A stretch of 64,000 nt of DNA from an uncultured Pseudomonadota bacterium. GTDB taxonomy: Bacteria; Myxococcota_A; Bradymonadia; Bradymonadales; Bradymonadaceae. The position numbers and the translations under genes were made by a program. This document shows, in pieces, positions 9,141 to 17,878 of this stretch (position 1 is its first letter; each line of letters begins with the position of its first letter). The stretch covers positions 1,178,001 to 1,242,000 of the forward strand of contig CAJXPB010000001.1 in NCBI GenBank assembly GCA_913057905.1, given 5' to 3'. The notes under the pieces are model-generated. The model searched no databases. It saw nothing but the letters and a program-made list of their open reading frames with translations, and was not told the DNA's origin.

Positions 9141-10003
9141 GATCCCTCCACCGGCATCAGGCGAGTCCACGGGCTATCCATCGACCCGCAGCCTCCCATC
9201 TCGGGGTTTGAGGGATCGGCGGTCTTCATGCTGTTGCGGGCCGCCTCCTCGGTGTCCAGGCCGAAGTCGACGGTGCAGTAGTAGGTAAGGCCGCTCTCCT
9301 CCGGTTCGATCCAGACGATCCGATTGTACTTCTCGGGTGAAAACTCGGCGTCCTCCGGGTTCTGAGTGATCGCCCAGTTGTCTTCATTGCTCCAGTCGAC
9401 AATCGACGCGCCGATACCCTGGGTGTTCCAGACCTTCGGGGTGATCTCGAAGACTGGAGTATTGTCGAACTGGTCGTCGTATCGGCCGGTGATCTCGATC
9501 GGTTTGCGCATCTTCGTCCAGGCAAACATCCCGCAGCCCCCCTCGGACGGATTGCTGGCGTCGGCGGTCTTGTCGGTATTGCGCGCAGCCTCGGCCGATT
9601 CAAGCCCGAAGTCGACCGTGCAGTAGTAGAACGGAGGCTCCGGGGCCTGGGTCCAGACGAGCTTCGAGTAGGTCTCGCCGGATTCGCCCATCGTCCTCGT
9701 GATGGCGTAGTCCTGTTCGTTGCTGAACTCGACGATCGTCTGCTGGCCCCAGGAGTCCGAGGTCAGCTCCCGGACGGTACCGAAGTTGGAAATCCAGGTG
9801 CCAGCGACTTCCAGCTCCGATGGCATTCCGCCGTCCTCCATGCCGCCGTCTCCGGCGTCGGTCGCATCGTGACCGATGTCCATCATGCCGGAGTCGACAC
9901 CGGTGTCGGGCACCGGCTGGTCGTCGGCGGGTCCGCACCCGACCGACACAGCGAGAGATACAAATGCGGCGATGGCCGCAATACACACATTCCGAATGTT
10001 CAT
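9137..10003 (-). CDS. Lipoprotein with two tandem ~100-residue repeats, riboswitch-controlled
   Basis: A 288-residue lipoprotein. The chosen ATG follows AAGGAAC at SD spacing and gives a clean signal peptide with lipobox SVGC, then an Asp/Gly/Met-rich linker. The remainder is an internal duplication. Copy one begins EVAGTWISNFG and copy two begins EITGRYDDQFD. Each contains a conserved Trp-rich strand, an ITR/ITQ turn, YYCTVDFGL, then EAARN-x3-TADxSNP and a GGCG turn, with two paired cysteines per copy. It is the first gene after the minus-strand cobalamin riboswitch and overlaps the next lipoprotein gene. A surface or periplasmic B12-related role is inferred from that position alone. Confidence 0.82.
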   Translation of the reverse strand: MNIRNVCIAAIAAFVSLAVSVGCGPADDQPVPDTGVDSGMMDIGHDATDAGDGGMEDGGMPSELEVAGTWISNFGTVRELTSDSWGQQTIVEFSNEQDYAITRTMGESGETYSKLVWTQAPEPPFYYCTVDFGLESAEAARNTDKTADASNPSEGGCGMFAWTKMRKPIEITGRYDDQFDNTPVFEITPKVWNTQGIGASIVDWSNEDNWAITQNPEDAEFSPEKYNRIVWIEPEESGLTYYCTVDFGLDTEEAARNSMKTADPSNPEMGGCGSMDSPWTRLMPVEGS

Positions 10004-10227
10004 CGATGTTCCTTGTTCCACGTTCCGAGATTGGCGAATGATCAATTCGTCATCCCGGACCATGAGGGGGAGAGCGCACAACAGTCCGACATCACGGGCG
10101 CGGCACCCGGACGGGGCCGGCGTGGCACCGAACATGTTTGCACACACGTCCGGCGTCGGTTGTCGTGTTCATCCGCTTCGCCTTCCCTCGAGGCCTAGGA
10201 CGCACCGATCCAGTGGCTCAACCAGTG

Positions 10228-10440
10228 GCTCGGTGTCTGTCGGCAGGTCTTCGGGCTCACGGACGAACGGGCAAAGGCCCGTATTCTCCCTACTTCTTCC
10301 AGCTTCCCGACCCGCCCGGATGTCTCTCCGAGATCAGGGTCAGTGCTCTTTGGAAGGTTCGTTTCCGTTGACCGCTGCGGGGCAGCTCCGGATTCGCACC
10401 GGATTCCCTCTTGCTCCGGGCGTCATTGAACGCCCGGACC
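10228..10440 (-). promoter_or_regulatory. Cobalamin riboswitch upstream of two lipoprotein genes
   Basis: On the minus strand this stretch contains the core of a cobalamin (AdoCbl-type) aptamer in the right order: AGGGAATCCGGTGCGAATCC, GCTGCCCCGCAGCGGT, then further stems, and finally the B12 box AGCCCGAAGACCTGCC at 10242-10257, which matches the family consensus at every constrained position. It sits 225 bases upstream of the first lipoprotein ATG. The 476 bases from 10004 to 10479 contain no gene. No T-tract terminator is visible between aptamer and ATG, so repression would more likely be at translation. Exact 5' and 3' limits are approximate. Confidence 0.9.
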
Positions 10441-10479
10441 GACAGCGCCGCTGACCGTAGTGACCGGAGCGTATGGGCG

Positions 10480-10815
10480 TCAACCGGCGATCCATTCCGG
10501 AACGATCCACAGGGCGACGGCCGCCAAGCCGAGGTACAGGATCCGCAACCACATCAACCAGGTTCGCACCCGGCCGAAGTGCTCCAACTCGTCGGCCGAC
10601 GCCTCGCTGCGTGCGTCGTCGTCGCGCGGCTGAGTCTGTCGAGGAAGCGCCACCACCGAGAGAACGAGCAGAACGATAATCGGGATGTCCCAGCTCGCCG
10701 ACAGTGTTCCGGTGACCCCACCGACCAACGAGAGGACCAGAAAGGCCACGAACATCAGCAGACTTGCGACGATGCGACCGTACAGCGTGGTGCGGTGCTT
10801 TTTGAGAGGTTCCAT
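10480..10815 (-). CDS. Small integral membrane protein, unidentified
   Basis: A predicted 111-residue membrane protein starting MEPLKKHRTTLYG. Hydrophobic segments at about 13-33, 37-53 and 81-105 suggest three membrane spans, with a charged loop (PRQTQPRDDDARSE) between the second and third. The longer frame would begin at 10914, exactly back-to-back with the start of the divergent gene, so the internal ATG is preferred although it has no clear SD. Its stop lies about 40 bases before the riboswitch, so read-through into the lipoprotein operon is possible. I recognise no family. Confidence 0.55.
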   Translation of the reverse strand: MEPLKKHRTTLYGRIVASLLMFVAFLVLSLVGGVTGTLSASWDIPIIVLLVLSVVALPRQTQPRDDDARSEASADELEHFGRVRTWLMWLRILYLGLAAVALWIVPEWIAG

Positions 10816-10912
10816 GTTGGTGTACCCAGATTCGGCGGCATAGACTTTGGCGACCCTGCTCTCTATGATGCCCCGCCGCGTGGATTTCAAGTCTTGTTTC
10901 TGTCGGATCGAC

Positions 10913-12430
10913 ATGGTGCATCAACCGGGACCGCCGCACTCAATCGACACGGAGAGTGTCGACGAAGACGCCACACTCGCCGAATCGGCCTCCGCTGAAG
11001 CCGAGAGCGGCCGATTCTGGAGCCGTGCCAAAGTCCCGCTGGCCATCTTCGTGCTCGCGGCCGCCATCTATGCCGGGTTCGCCGGCGAACGACTGCTCGG
11101 CCCCTCGCCGCACACCCACTTCGTCTACCTGGCGAACACCTTCAACTCGATGATCGCGGCACCCTTTGACCAGGAGGCCGCCGAACGGCGAGAAGGCCGG
11201 CTGCCCTTTGAGCTCGACCGGGAACCGCCCCACAGAAATGACTGGGCGAGCTACTGGGAACTAAGGCTTCGCGACGACCCGAAGACCTACCGCGGGATCT
11301 GGATGGATCGTCCGGGGCAGGGGCGATTTCGCACACTCGACGACAGGGTCTACCAGCTTGAACGCAGCCAGATCGTCGAGCGAACCAAGCGGTCTTTCGT
11401 GTCGTTTCCGCCCGCCCCGGCGGTCATGATGATGCCGCTGGCGGCCATCTGGGGCTACCAGGTCAACGACGTCCTGCTGACGGTCTTGTTGGCGGCTCTG
11501 AATGCCATGCTCGTCTACATCCTGCTGCGGCGTCTGTCCGAAGGAGGCCGCAGCGGTCGAAGTCGGCGTGACAACCTCTGGTTGACCGTTCTCTTTGCAT
11601 TCGGCACCGCCCACTTCTGGTCATCGGTCCTCGGAGAGGTCTGGTTTACGGCCCTGATCATGGGGGTCACCTGTACCCTCCTCTACATTCTGTGCGCCAT
11701 CGATACCCGCCGCCCATTCCTTGCCGGCCTCTTCCTGGCGATCGGTTTCGCCACCCGTACCCCCCTGCTCTTCTCGGCGATCTTTTTTCTGGGGTTCCTG
11801 CTGTTTCCGGGCGGTCAGCTCCGAGAGAGGCGCTGGGGTGAGGCGGCCCGAAAACTGGCGCTGTTTTGCATCCCCACCGTCACCGTCGGCCTCGCACTCT
11901 TGTGGCTTAATTACGTCCGTTTCGATTCGCTGACAGAATTCGGGCACACCTACCTGGCGACCGGACAACTCGACCGAATCCAGACCTACGGGCTCTTTAA
12001 CTACCACTTTCTGTCCAAGAACCTGTCCGCCCTGCTGACGCTGCTGCCGCGGCTCCAGCCCGAGCCGCCGTACGTGGTGGTCAGCAAACACGGGATGAGT
12101 ATCTTCGCGACCACGCCGGCCCTGTTTTACCTGTTTATGCCGGCCGACAGAGAGTCCTCCGCCGATCGGGTCTGGTGGCGACTCACCTGGGCGACTCTCG
12201 CCGTCTGCGCCATTCCCGCGCTGTTTTACCAGAATACGGGATACGCTCAGTTCGGGTATCGATTCATCCTGGATTACCTGCCCTACGCGATCATCCTGCT
12301 GGCAGTCGGACGACACCCGTTGACCTGGATGTTCAAGGCCTGCATCGTCTTCGCCTGTCTGGTAAACGGGTTTGGAGCCGTCACCTTCAAGAGAATGAGC
12401 CAGTTTTACGGCGAGGGATTCTTCCTGTGA
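10913..12430 (+). CDS. Polytopic membrane protein, GT39/PMT-like glycosyltransferase candidate
   Basis: A 505-residue protein with about ten to twelve hydrophobic spans. It has a long extracytoplasmic loop near the N-terminus after HFVYLANTFNSM, then a conserved-looking SFPPAPAVMMMPLAAI segment and a C-terminal GMSIFATTPALFYLF. This layout recalls the dolichyl-phosphate-mannose/ArnT-like superfamily, in which the first periplasmic loop carries the catalytic acid, but I cannot point to that residue with confidence. The ATG of MVHQPGPPH is chosen; it is divergent from the small membrane protein gene. It overlaps the next gene (GTGA), so the two form an operon. Confidence 0.65.
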   Translation: MVHQPGPPHSIDTESVDEDATLAESASAEAESGRFWSRAKVPLAIFVLAAAIYAGFAGERLLGPSPHTHFVYLANTFNSMIAAPFDQEAAERREGRLPFELDREPPHRNDWASYWELRLRDDPKTYRGIWMDRPGQGRFRTLDDRVYQLERSQIVERTKRSFVSFPPAPAVMMMPLAAIWGYQVNDVLLTVLLAALNAMLVYILLRRLSEGGRSGRSRRDNLWLTVLFAFGTAHFWSSVLGEVWFTALIMGVTCTLLYILCAIDTRRPFLAGLFLAIGFATRTPLLFSAIFFLGFLLFPGGQLRERRWGEAARKLALFCIPTVTVGLALLWLNYVRFDSLTEFGHTYLATGQLDRIQTYGLFNYHFLSKNLSALLTLLPRLQPEPPYVVVSKHGMSIFATTPALFYLFMPADRESSADRVWWRLTWATLAVCAIPALFYQNTGYAQFGYRFILDYLPYAIILLAVGRHPLTWMFKACIVFACLVNGFGAVTFKRMSQFYGEGFFL

Positions 12431-12693
12431 GTGAACAGCCCCATGACAATCTGGTGGCCGCGGCGATCGCGGCGGGGGCGGGGGTGATCGCACTGGGCAC
12501 GCTCGGTCTCGAGATATGGACCGATCGCTGGCTGGCCCGCGCGATCGGCTGGAACTACCACTTTATCAGCGCGCCCGTGGGGGTGGTTGCGCCGGTGATC
12601 GCCGCCCTGGTGGCCCGGCACGACCTGGTGAAGGCCGCGCCGGGTCTGGGCCTGGGAGCAGCGTACTGGTCGGTCTTTATTCTCTCCCTGTAG
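12427..12693 (+). CDS. Small membrane protein coupled to the preceding gene
   Basis: An 88-residue protein starting with a GTG that overlaps the TGA of the upstream polytopic gene and has GAGGGA at SD distance. It starts MSEQPHDNLVAAAIAAGAG. Hydrophobic stretches near 10-28, 42-62 and 70-86 predict two to three spans. Overlap and co-orientation suggest a subunit or accessory of the glycosyltransferase-like protein. No family recognised. Confidence 0.7.
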   Translation: MSEQPHDNLVAAAIAAGAGVIALGTLGLEIWTDRWLARAIGWNYHFISAPVGVVAPVIAALVARHDLVKAAPGLGLGAAYWSVFILSL

Positions 12694-12708
12694 GAGAGCG
12701 GCCGGACG

Positions 12709-13158
12709 TCACGACGCCATCTTTTCGAACTTCTCGAGGTGGGGGCGATAGTGCCGCTCGCGGATCGTCTCGACGGACCACTCCAGAAATTTCTCGAGCG
12801 AATCCATCGGGACGTCTTCGAGCATCTCTTCGATCTGGCCGTAGTGATTGATCGGCCCGTTCTTGACGTCGAAGCCGGGGAGGTTTGCGACAAATTCGTT
12901 CGCATCGTCGCGCTGCTCGTCGGAAATCCCCTTGCTCGGATGCGGTTTGATATGCAGCATAACCTCGCCGCGGGTATTTACATCGAGCACGGAATAACGC
13001 AGGGCGCCGTAACGTACGTTGAACCCGCCGGCCTTGCCGCCGCCGACATTGTAACGGCAGCCGAGATCACGGGCGATGCACAGGAGTTGTCGCATCTTTT
13101 CGCGGCGCATCGCACCGCCACGCTCTTCAGCCAGCTTCAATACATCGAGTGTGTCCAC
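12709..13158 (-). CDS. Conserved-looking hypothetical cytoplasmic protein
   Basis: A 149-residue soluble protein with a GTG start and an excellent SD (GGAGGT eight bases upstream), which makes the start secure. It has no signal peptide or membrane span. It is basic near the N-terminus (RREKMRQLLCIARDLG) and contains YNVGGGKAGGFNVRYGALRY, suggesting a small beta-rich domain, then HIKPHPSKGISDEQRD and a helical C-terminus. The gene is convergent with the small membrane protein and divergent from the YtkA-like lipoprotein. I recognise no family. Confidence 0.7.
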   Translation of the reverse strand: MDTLDVLKLAEERGGAMRREKMRQLLCIARDLGCRYNVGGGKAGGFNVRYGALRYSVLDVNTRGEVMLHIKPHPSKGISDEQRDDANEFVANLPGFDVKNGPINHYGQIEEMLEDVPMDSLEKFLEWSVETIRERHYRPHLEKFEKMAS

Positions 13159-13347
13159 ACAGACCTCCGGAAAGGAAAGCGAAAATCGAGTCGGCGCGCG
13201 AACCTATAGAAACGGTCACGGGGCGTCAACCGGGGGTTTTGGCAACGAGAGATCGGCAACCGTTTGGGACTTTACGGGAGGAAGCTCGCCGTGACACACG
13301 CACCGTGACACACCGGGGACAAGCGATTCTTGGATAGGAGACCTGAC

Positions 13348-13881
13348 ATGATTCGACATCGATACTTCTGGACGCTCGCCGCTCTGCTGGTCCTGGCTAC
13401 AGTCGGCTGTGAAGACAAGACGACGAGTTCGGACACACCCTCCGGGCACACCGGCCACGCACAGCAGGAGAAGGCCGCCGCCAATGCCGGTGCCGCCGAG
13501 ATTCCGGCCGACCAATCCTGGAGTGGGCCGACCCGAAATGAGGATTTCTACCTGACGGTCACACCCGTCCCCAACCCAATTCCCTTTCAGGAGTTGTTTT
13601 CTCTGGAGGTCGAGGTCCTCGACCCGGAGGATCGAGAGACCCCGATCGAAGGGGCCACGCTCGACGAGGTCTCCGCGACGATGCCCGCTCATGATCATGG
13701 AATGAAGACCGAGCCCGAAGTCGTTTCCACGGGCCCGGGTAGGTTCCGGGTCGACGGAATGCGATTTCACATGCAGGGATCCGGGGAAGATGGCCGTTGG
13801 GTCATCCACCTGCTTGTCAATGCCTCCGGGTCAATCGACCGCGCCGACATCGACGTCCAATGCTGTCGAACTACAGATTAA
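13348..13881 (+). CDS. YtkA/FixH-like lipoprotein
   Basis: A 177-residue lipoprotein. The ATG lies behind AGGAG, and the signal peptide ends with the lipobox ATVGC. A linker with GHTGHAQQ precedes an immunoglobulin-like domain with the YtkA/FixH signature: ATMPAHDHGM, then GPGRFRVDGMRFHMQGSG and a final strand. Its reading frame overlaps the next gene by 22 bases. YtkA-like domains are frequent partners of MauG/MbnH-type diheme proteins and of copper or cytochrome oxidase assembly genes, and the same pairing occurs here. The His/Met-rich AHDHGM could bind copper; this is inference. Confidence 0.8.
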   Translation: MIRHRYFWTLAALLVLATVGCEDKTTSSDTPSGHTGHAQQEKAAANAGAAEIPADQSWSGPTRNEDFYLTVTPVPNPIPFQELFSLEVEVLDPEDRETPIEGATLDEVSATMPAHDHGMKTEPEVVSTGPGRFRVDGMRFHMQGSGEDGRWVIHLLVNASGSIDRADIDVQCCRTTD

Positions 13882-15245
13882 TTCGAGATCTTGGGGGAAC
13901 GAAGTCGATCGCCATCGCTCTCTTTTGTGTCTTCGGTGTGGCGTACTCGGCGACCGGGTGTGACTCCCGGTCCGCCGCGGGCAAATCGAAGGCCCCGGAC
14001 ACCAACTTGGTCGACGGTCGGTTCTCCGCTGACCAGGTCGACACGATCCAGTCACTGTCGCCCCTGCCGGACCCACCCGTCGATCCGACGAACCGTGTCT
14101 CGAGTCGAGACGATGCCGCGCATCTGGGCCGTTTCCTCTTTTTTGACGAACGGTTGTCGTCGGATACATCGGTCAGTTGCGCCAGTTGCCACAACCCCCA
14201 CCACGGATTCAGCGTTCCCACGCGACTGGGCTCCGGGATCGGCGAGACCCCGCGCCACCCGCCGTCACTTCTGAACACCGCCTATCAGGAGTGGTTTAAC
14301 TGGGATGGCAGCGCCGACAGCCTCTGGGCACAGCATGCGGGTCCACTTGAGGCGCCGGCCGAGCACGGCTTTTCGCGGACCGCCGTGGCGAAGCTCGTGT
14401 CGCGCGACGACCGACTCCGACGCGCCTACCGGGCCGTCTTCGACCGCGAAGTACCCGATCTGAGCGATGATGACAGATTCCCCCCGGATGCTCGCCCGGC
14501 TCCCGACGAGCCGGAATCCGCGGCGCATCGAGCATGGATGTCGATGAGCGGCGAAGACCAAACCTCGGTCACGCGGATATTCACCGACGTGGCAAAGGCG
14601 ATCGGGGCGTACGAGCGTCGGCTGGTCACCGGGCCGGCTCCCTTCGACCGCTACGTCGCCTGGCTGGAGTCCCGCGAATCCGAAGGACGTCACGCGATCT
14701 CCGCCGATGCCAAACGAGGTCTCGAGCTGTTCATCGGCGAGGCCCGCTGTGTGACCTGTCACAACGGCCCGCTGCTGTCGGACACAAGCTTCCACAATCT
14801 GGGGCTTCCCGAGAGGCCCTGGCTCGGTGGCCCCGACCCGGGGCGCTGGCTGGGCACACCGCAGGTCAAGGATGACCCCCTGAACGCCACCGGCTCCTTT
14901 AGCGACGCGCCCGATGGACGGGCCGCCGAGTGGGTGACCTTTCTGAAGCGCACCCCCGAGGACCGAGGGCAATTCAAAACGCCGTCGCTGCGGAACGTCT
15001 CCAGAACGGCCCCCTACATGCATGGCGGTCACTTCAGCACCCTCGAAGCAGTCGTCGAATTCTACAATACCCTGCCGGGATCGGCTCGAATCGGACATCG
15101 AGAGGAGTCACTGAGGCCCGCCGGTCTCAACGGCGACGAGGTCCGGCAGTTGGTTGCGTTCCTGCGCTCCCTGGATGGAGACCTCCCCGACGAACGGCTC
15201 ATGGAAGCCCCGAATTCGCCGGTCCCTCCCGGGGCACGGGACTAG
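13860..15245 (+). CDS. MauG/MbnH-type diheme cytochrome c peroxidase, lipoprotein
   Basis: A 461-residue protein with two c-type heme motifs, CASCH and CVTCH, in the order and spacing of the bacterial diheme peroxidase family. Family segments LGRFLFFDERLSSDTSVS, FKTPSLRNVSRTAPYMHGG and AIGAYERRL are also present. The ATG of MLSNYRL is used; it gives a signal peptide with YSATGC as lipobox, so the enzyme should be membrane-anchored on the periplasmic or outer-membrane side. The family uses high-valent bis-Fe(IV) chemistry to reduce peroxide or oxidise protein side chains. The overlapping YtkA-like lipoprotein favours a MauG/MbnH-like oxidative role over simple peroxide detoxification, but this is not settled. 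Confidence 0.85.
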   Translation: MLSNYRLIRDLGGTKSIAIALFCVFGVAYSATGCDSRSAAGKSKAPDTNLVDGRFSADQVDTIQSLSPLPDPPVDPTNRVSSRDDAAHLGRFLFFDERLSSDTSVSCASCHNPHHGFSVPTRLGSGIGETPRHPPSLLNTAYQEWFNWDGSADSLWAQHAGPLEAPAEHGFSRTAVAKLVSRDDRLRRAYRAVFDREVPDLSDDDRFPPDARPAPDEPESAAHRAWMSMSGEDQTSVTRIFTDVAKAIGAYERRLVTGPAPFDRYVAWLESRESEGRHAISADAKRGLELFIGEARCVTCHNGPLLSDTSFHNLGLPERPWLGGPDPGRWLGTPQVKDDPLNATGSFSDAPDGRAAEWVTFLKRTPEDRGQFKTPSLRNVSRTAPYMHGGHFSTLEAVVEFYNTLPGSARIGHREESLRPAGLNGDEVRQLVAFLRSLDGDLPDERLMEAPNSPVPPGARD

Positions 15246-15316
15246 CGGTTGCGCACGGCCTCCAACTCGTGTGATCCTTGCGACCAGATCTGTGTGTCAC
15301 TGATGTTGTCGAGTCG

Positions 15317-17824
15317 ATGGGCCAATCGCTCTCCATCCCCTGCGGACCTTTTCGTTTAAAACGCCCCCTGGGTTCCGGGGGAATGGCCGAGGTATGGCTC
15401 GGCGTCCACGTCGAGACCGAATATCCCGTCGCCATCAAGCTCATCACCGAGGCCGAAGATGGGAATGACACCCGACGACGCAGCCTGAGACGGGAGGTTC
15501 AGGCCGAAGCGGCGCTCAGCCACCCGAACATCGTGACGGTCTTTGATTTCGGACACACCGACCAGCGGACCGCCGAAGGCACCCAGGGCCACATCCCCGC
15601 GCAGACCCCGTACATCGCCATGGAGCTGGCCGATGTCGGGAGCCTCGCCGACAGCTTCGAGATCAACACCTGGGCCCGGCTCCGCGATACGCTCTACGAG
15701 CTGCTCGACGCTCTCGCCTACGCGCATGCTCGCGATGTGGTCCATCGCGATCTAAAACCGGGAAATGTGCTCGTCCAACACACCTCCGCCGACGACTCCA
15801 ACTCGGCGGCGGTGACATTCAAGCTCACTGACTTCGGCATCGCCCACGCCCTGACCCCGGCCCGAGATACCAGCCGGATCTTTGCCGCCTCCGCGGGCAC
15901 CCCATACTACATGGCCCCGGAACAGTTCGAGGAACAATGGCGGGACTTCGGCCCCTGGACGGACCTCTACGCACTGGGGTGTGTCGCATTCGAATTGGTC
16001 GACGGACGCCCCCCGTTTTTGCGGGAGCGCCCCGTCGATATTGCCTACGCTCACATCGAAGAGGATCCGCCTCGACTGGCCCCGAGTTTCGAGGTTCCCG
16101 AGGGCCTGGAGGCCTGGATCCGGAGGCTCTTGCACAAATCCCCCGAGGGCCGGTTTCGCCGGGCGGCCGACGCCGCCGCCGTACTCGCTCAGCTCCCCGA
16201 GCCCGATGCGATCGGCTCACCGGCCGAAGAACGCCAACCGATCCCGAATACCGCCCAGCGACCCCCGTCCACGAGCCAGGAATCGACCCTTCCGAATGCG
16301 CCACCGCTCGGGGACAGATCGGTCATGAAAGATGTCGACACCTCGGAGGGGGACGACACTACCGACCTCGATGCGCTGGGCAATTGGCGCGAGAGGCACG
16401 GAGAATCGCAATCACAGAAACAATCGTCGGGTGAGGACTCCGGAATCGTCCGGACACACAGTGACCTTCCGGCGACCGGTCGGCTGACCTCGGTCGGAAC
16501 CCACCAGTCGCTGGGGACCGATACCTTCGCGGCCAACCGGTTCAAACCGCCGCCGCCGATTCCCGATACCTGGCAATTTCAGTTGCCGGATCCGCCCGAT
16601 TATCAGCTCGCCGGCGCGGGGCTGGGCCTCTACGCCCTCCGAGACCTCCCGTTCGTGGGCCGGGAGGACGCGCGGGACCACATCTGGGAGCGTCTACGCG
16701 AGGTCTTTCGTCAGAAGACCTCGCGCGTGGTCGTCCTGCGGGGAGAAACGGGCGTCGGGAAGAGTCGACTCGCCCGGTGGAGCTTGCGGCGTGCCCATGA
16801 GGTCGGAGCGGTGAATGCGATGCATGCTGCCCACGCGCCCCGGGAACGGACCTCGGACGGGCTCCGTCACATGCTCGAAACCTACTTCGGCGTCTGGCAC
16901 CTCGAACATCGACGGACCTTCGACCGAATTCGACGTCGGCTCCGCTACATCGCCCACGAACATCCCGGCCTTGAGGAGGCCAATACCGCGACGACGTCCC
17001 GTGATTTGACGCAGTTCATCCAGGGCGACGACCGAGACGGCGTCGCTGAGGTCTCTGACCGCTCGTCCCCGCTGGAACGTTCCGAGTGGGGTCCGCTCGT
17101 AGAATTGTGGCGTCGCGTCGGCCGCGTGCGGCCCGTCGCCGTGTGGCTCGACGACGTACAGTGGGCCCCGGAGACGCTCGAGTTTCTGGACCGCATCCTC
17201 GAAGAGACTCCTCACCTCCCTTTGCTCGTGGTTGCCACCGTCGATGACGAGGCTCTCAATCCCGACAGTCGGGCGGCGCGCCGACTCGACGACCTCGACG
17301 ACCACCGAGGTGTCTCGACACTCCAGCTGGAGCGGCTGGACGATTCCGTGCAGCGTCAACTCATCGATCGCATCCTGCCGCTGACGGATCGGCTCGTCGA
17401 AGAGCTCGTGAGTCAGACCGGAGGACATCCCCTGTTCGCCATCCAACTGGTCGGTGACTGGGTCGACCGGGGAGTCCTGACCGCCACGGCCGACGGCTTC
17501 GAACTTCTTGAGAAGGAACGCGGCAGCCCTCTGCCGTCGGACATCTATGCGCTCTGGGCCAAGCGCATCGACGCACTGCTGGCCCAGGTCATGCCCGACG
17601 ACCGCTCGGCCGCCCGAGAGGCATTGCACCTGGCCGCCGGCATGGGCCGGGACATCGACCCCGACCAGTGGCACCGGGCCTGCTCGGAGCGCGGAATCGA
17701 CCCCCCCGAAGAACTCGTCGACACGATGGTCGACCGAGGGCTCGCAGAACGAACCGATCACGGGTGGGCCTTTCGACACGAGCTGCTGCGAGAAAGCCTG
17801 CAGCGAGCCGGCGAACGCACATAA
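15317..17824 (+). CDS. Ser/Thr protein kinase fused to an AAA-type ATPase
   Basis: An 835-residue protein. Residues about 10-285 form a Hanks-type kinase: GSGGMAEVW glycine loop, Lys in VAIKLI near 42, HRDLKPGN near 142, DFG near 172 and MAPEQF near 199. After a Ser/Asp-rich linker (about 290-425), residues about 440-800 hold a P-loop ATPase of the type fused to kinases and LuxR regulators: FVGRED, Walker A GETGVGKS near 475 and Walker B VAVWLDDVQWAP near 607. No TPR or sensor domain follows. The start is the first ATG giving a normal spacing to the glycine loop; TTG at 15278 is an alternative. The substrate is unknown. Confidence 0.85.
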   Translation: MGQSLSIPCGPFRLKRPLGSGGMAEVWLGVHVETEYPVAIKLITEAEDGNDTRRRSLRREVQAEAALSHPNIVTVFDFGHTDQRTAEGTQGHIPAQTPYIAMELADVGSLADSFEINTWARLRDTLYELLDALAYAHARDVVHRDLKPGNVLVQHTSADDSNSAAVTFKLTDFGIAHALTPARDTSRIFAASAGTPYYMAPEQFEEQWRDFGPWTDLYALGCVAFELVDGRPPFLRERPVDIAYAHIEEDPPRLAPSFEVPEGLEAWIRRLLHKSPEGRFRRAADAAAVLAQLPEPDAIGSPAEERQPIPNTAQRPPSTSQESTLPNAPPLGDRSVMKDVDTSEGDDTTDLDALGNWRERHGESQSQKQSSGEDSGIVRTHSDLPATGRLTSVGTHQSLGTDTFAANRFKPPPPIPDTWQFQLPDPPDYQLAGAGLGLYALRDLPFVGREDARDHIWERLREVFRQKTSRVVVLRGETGVGKSRLARWSLRRAHEVGAVNAMHAAHAPRERTSDGLRHMLETYFGVWHLEHRRTFDRIRRRLRYIAHEHPGLEEANTATTSRDLTQFIQGDDRDGVAEVSDRSSPLERSEWGPLVELWRRVGRVRPVAVWLDDVQWAPETLEFLDRILEETPHLPLLVVATVDDEALNPDSRAARRLDDLDDHRGVSTLQLERLDDSVQRQLIDRILPLTDRLVEELVSQTGGHPLFAIQLVGDWVDRGVLTATADGFELLEKERGSPLPSDIYALWAKRIDALLAQVMPDDRSAAREALHLAAGMGRDIDPDQWHRACSERGIDPPEELVDTMVDRGLAERTDHGWAFRHELLRESLQRAGERT

Positions 17825-17857
17825 AAAACCCCGCTGCCAGACAGCCGGCAGCGGGGT
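17823..17857 (-). terminator. Intrinsic terminator of the ribonucleotide reductase gene
   Basis: An 11-bp perfect stem, ACCCCGCTGCC with GGCAGCGGGGT, encloses an 8-base loop and on the minus strand is followed by six T. It lies 22 bases after the nrdJ stop. It overlaps the end of the convergent kinase gene, and on the plus strand it has no T-tract. Confidence 0.88.
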
Positions 17858-17878
17858 GATCCAGGGCGTCATTCAGAC

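Noticed and set aside
10815-10914. Longer start of the small membrane protein gene at 10914
   Set aside because: It would share the CATG with the divergent start at 10913, and the added residues are basic and non-hydrophobic with no SD, so the internal ATG is preferred.
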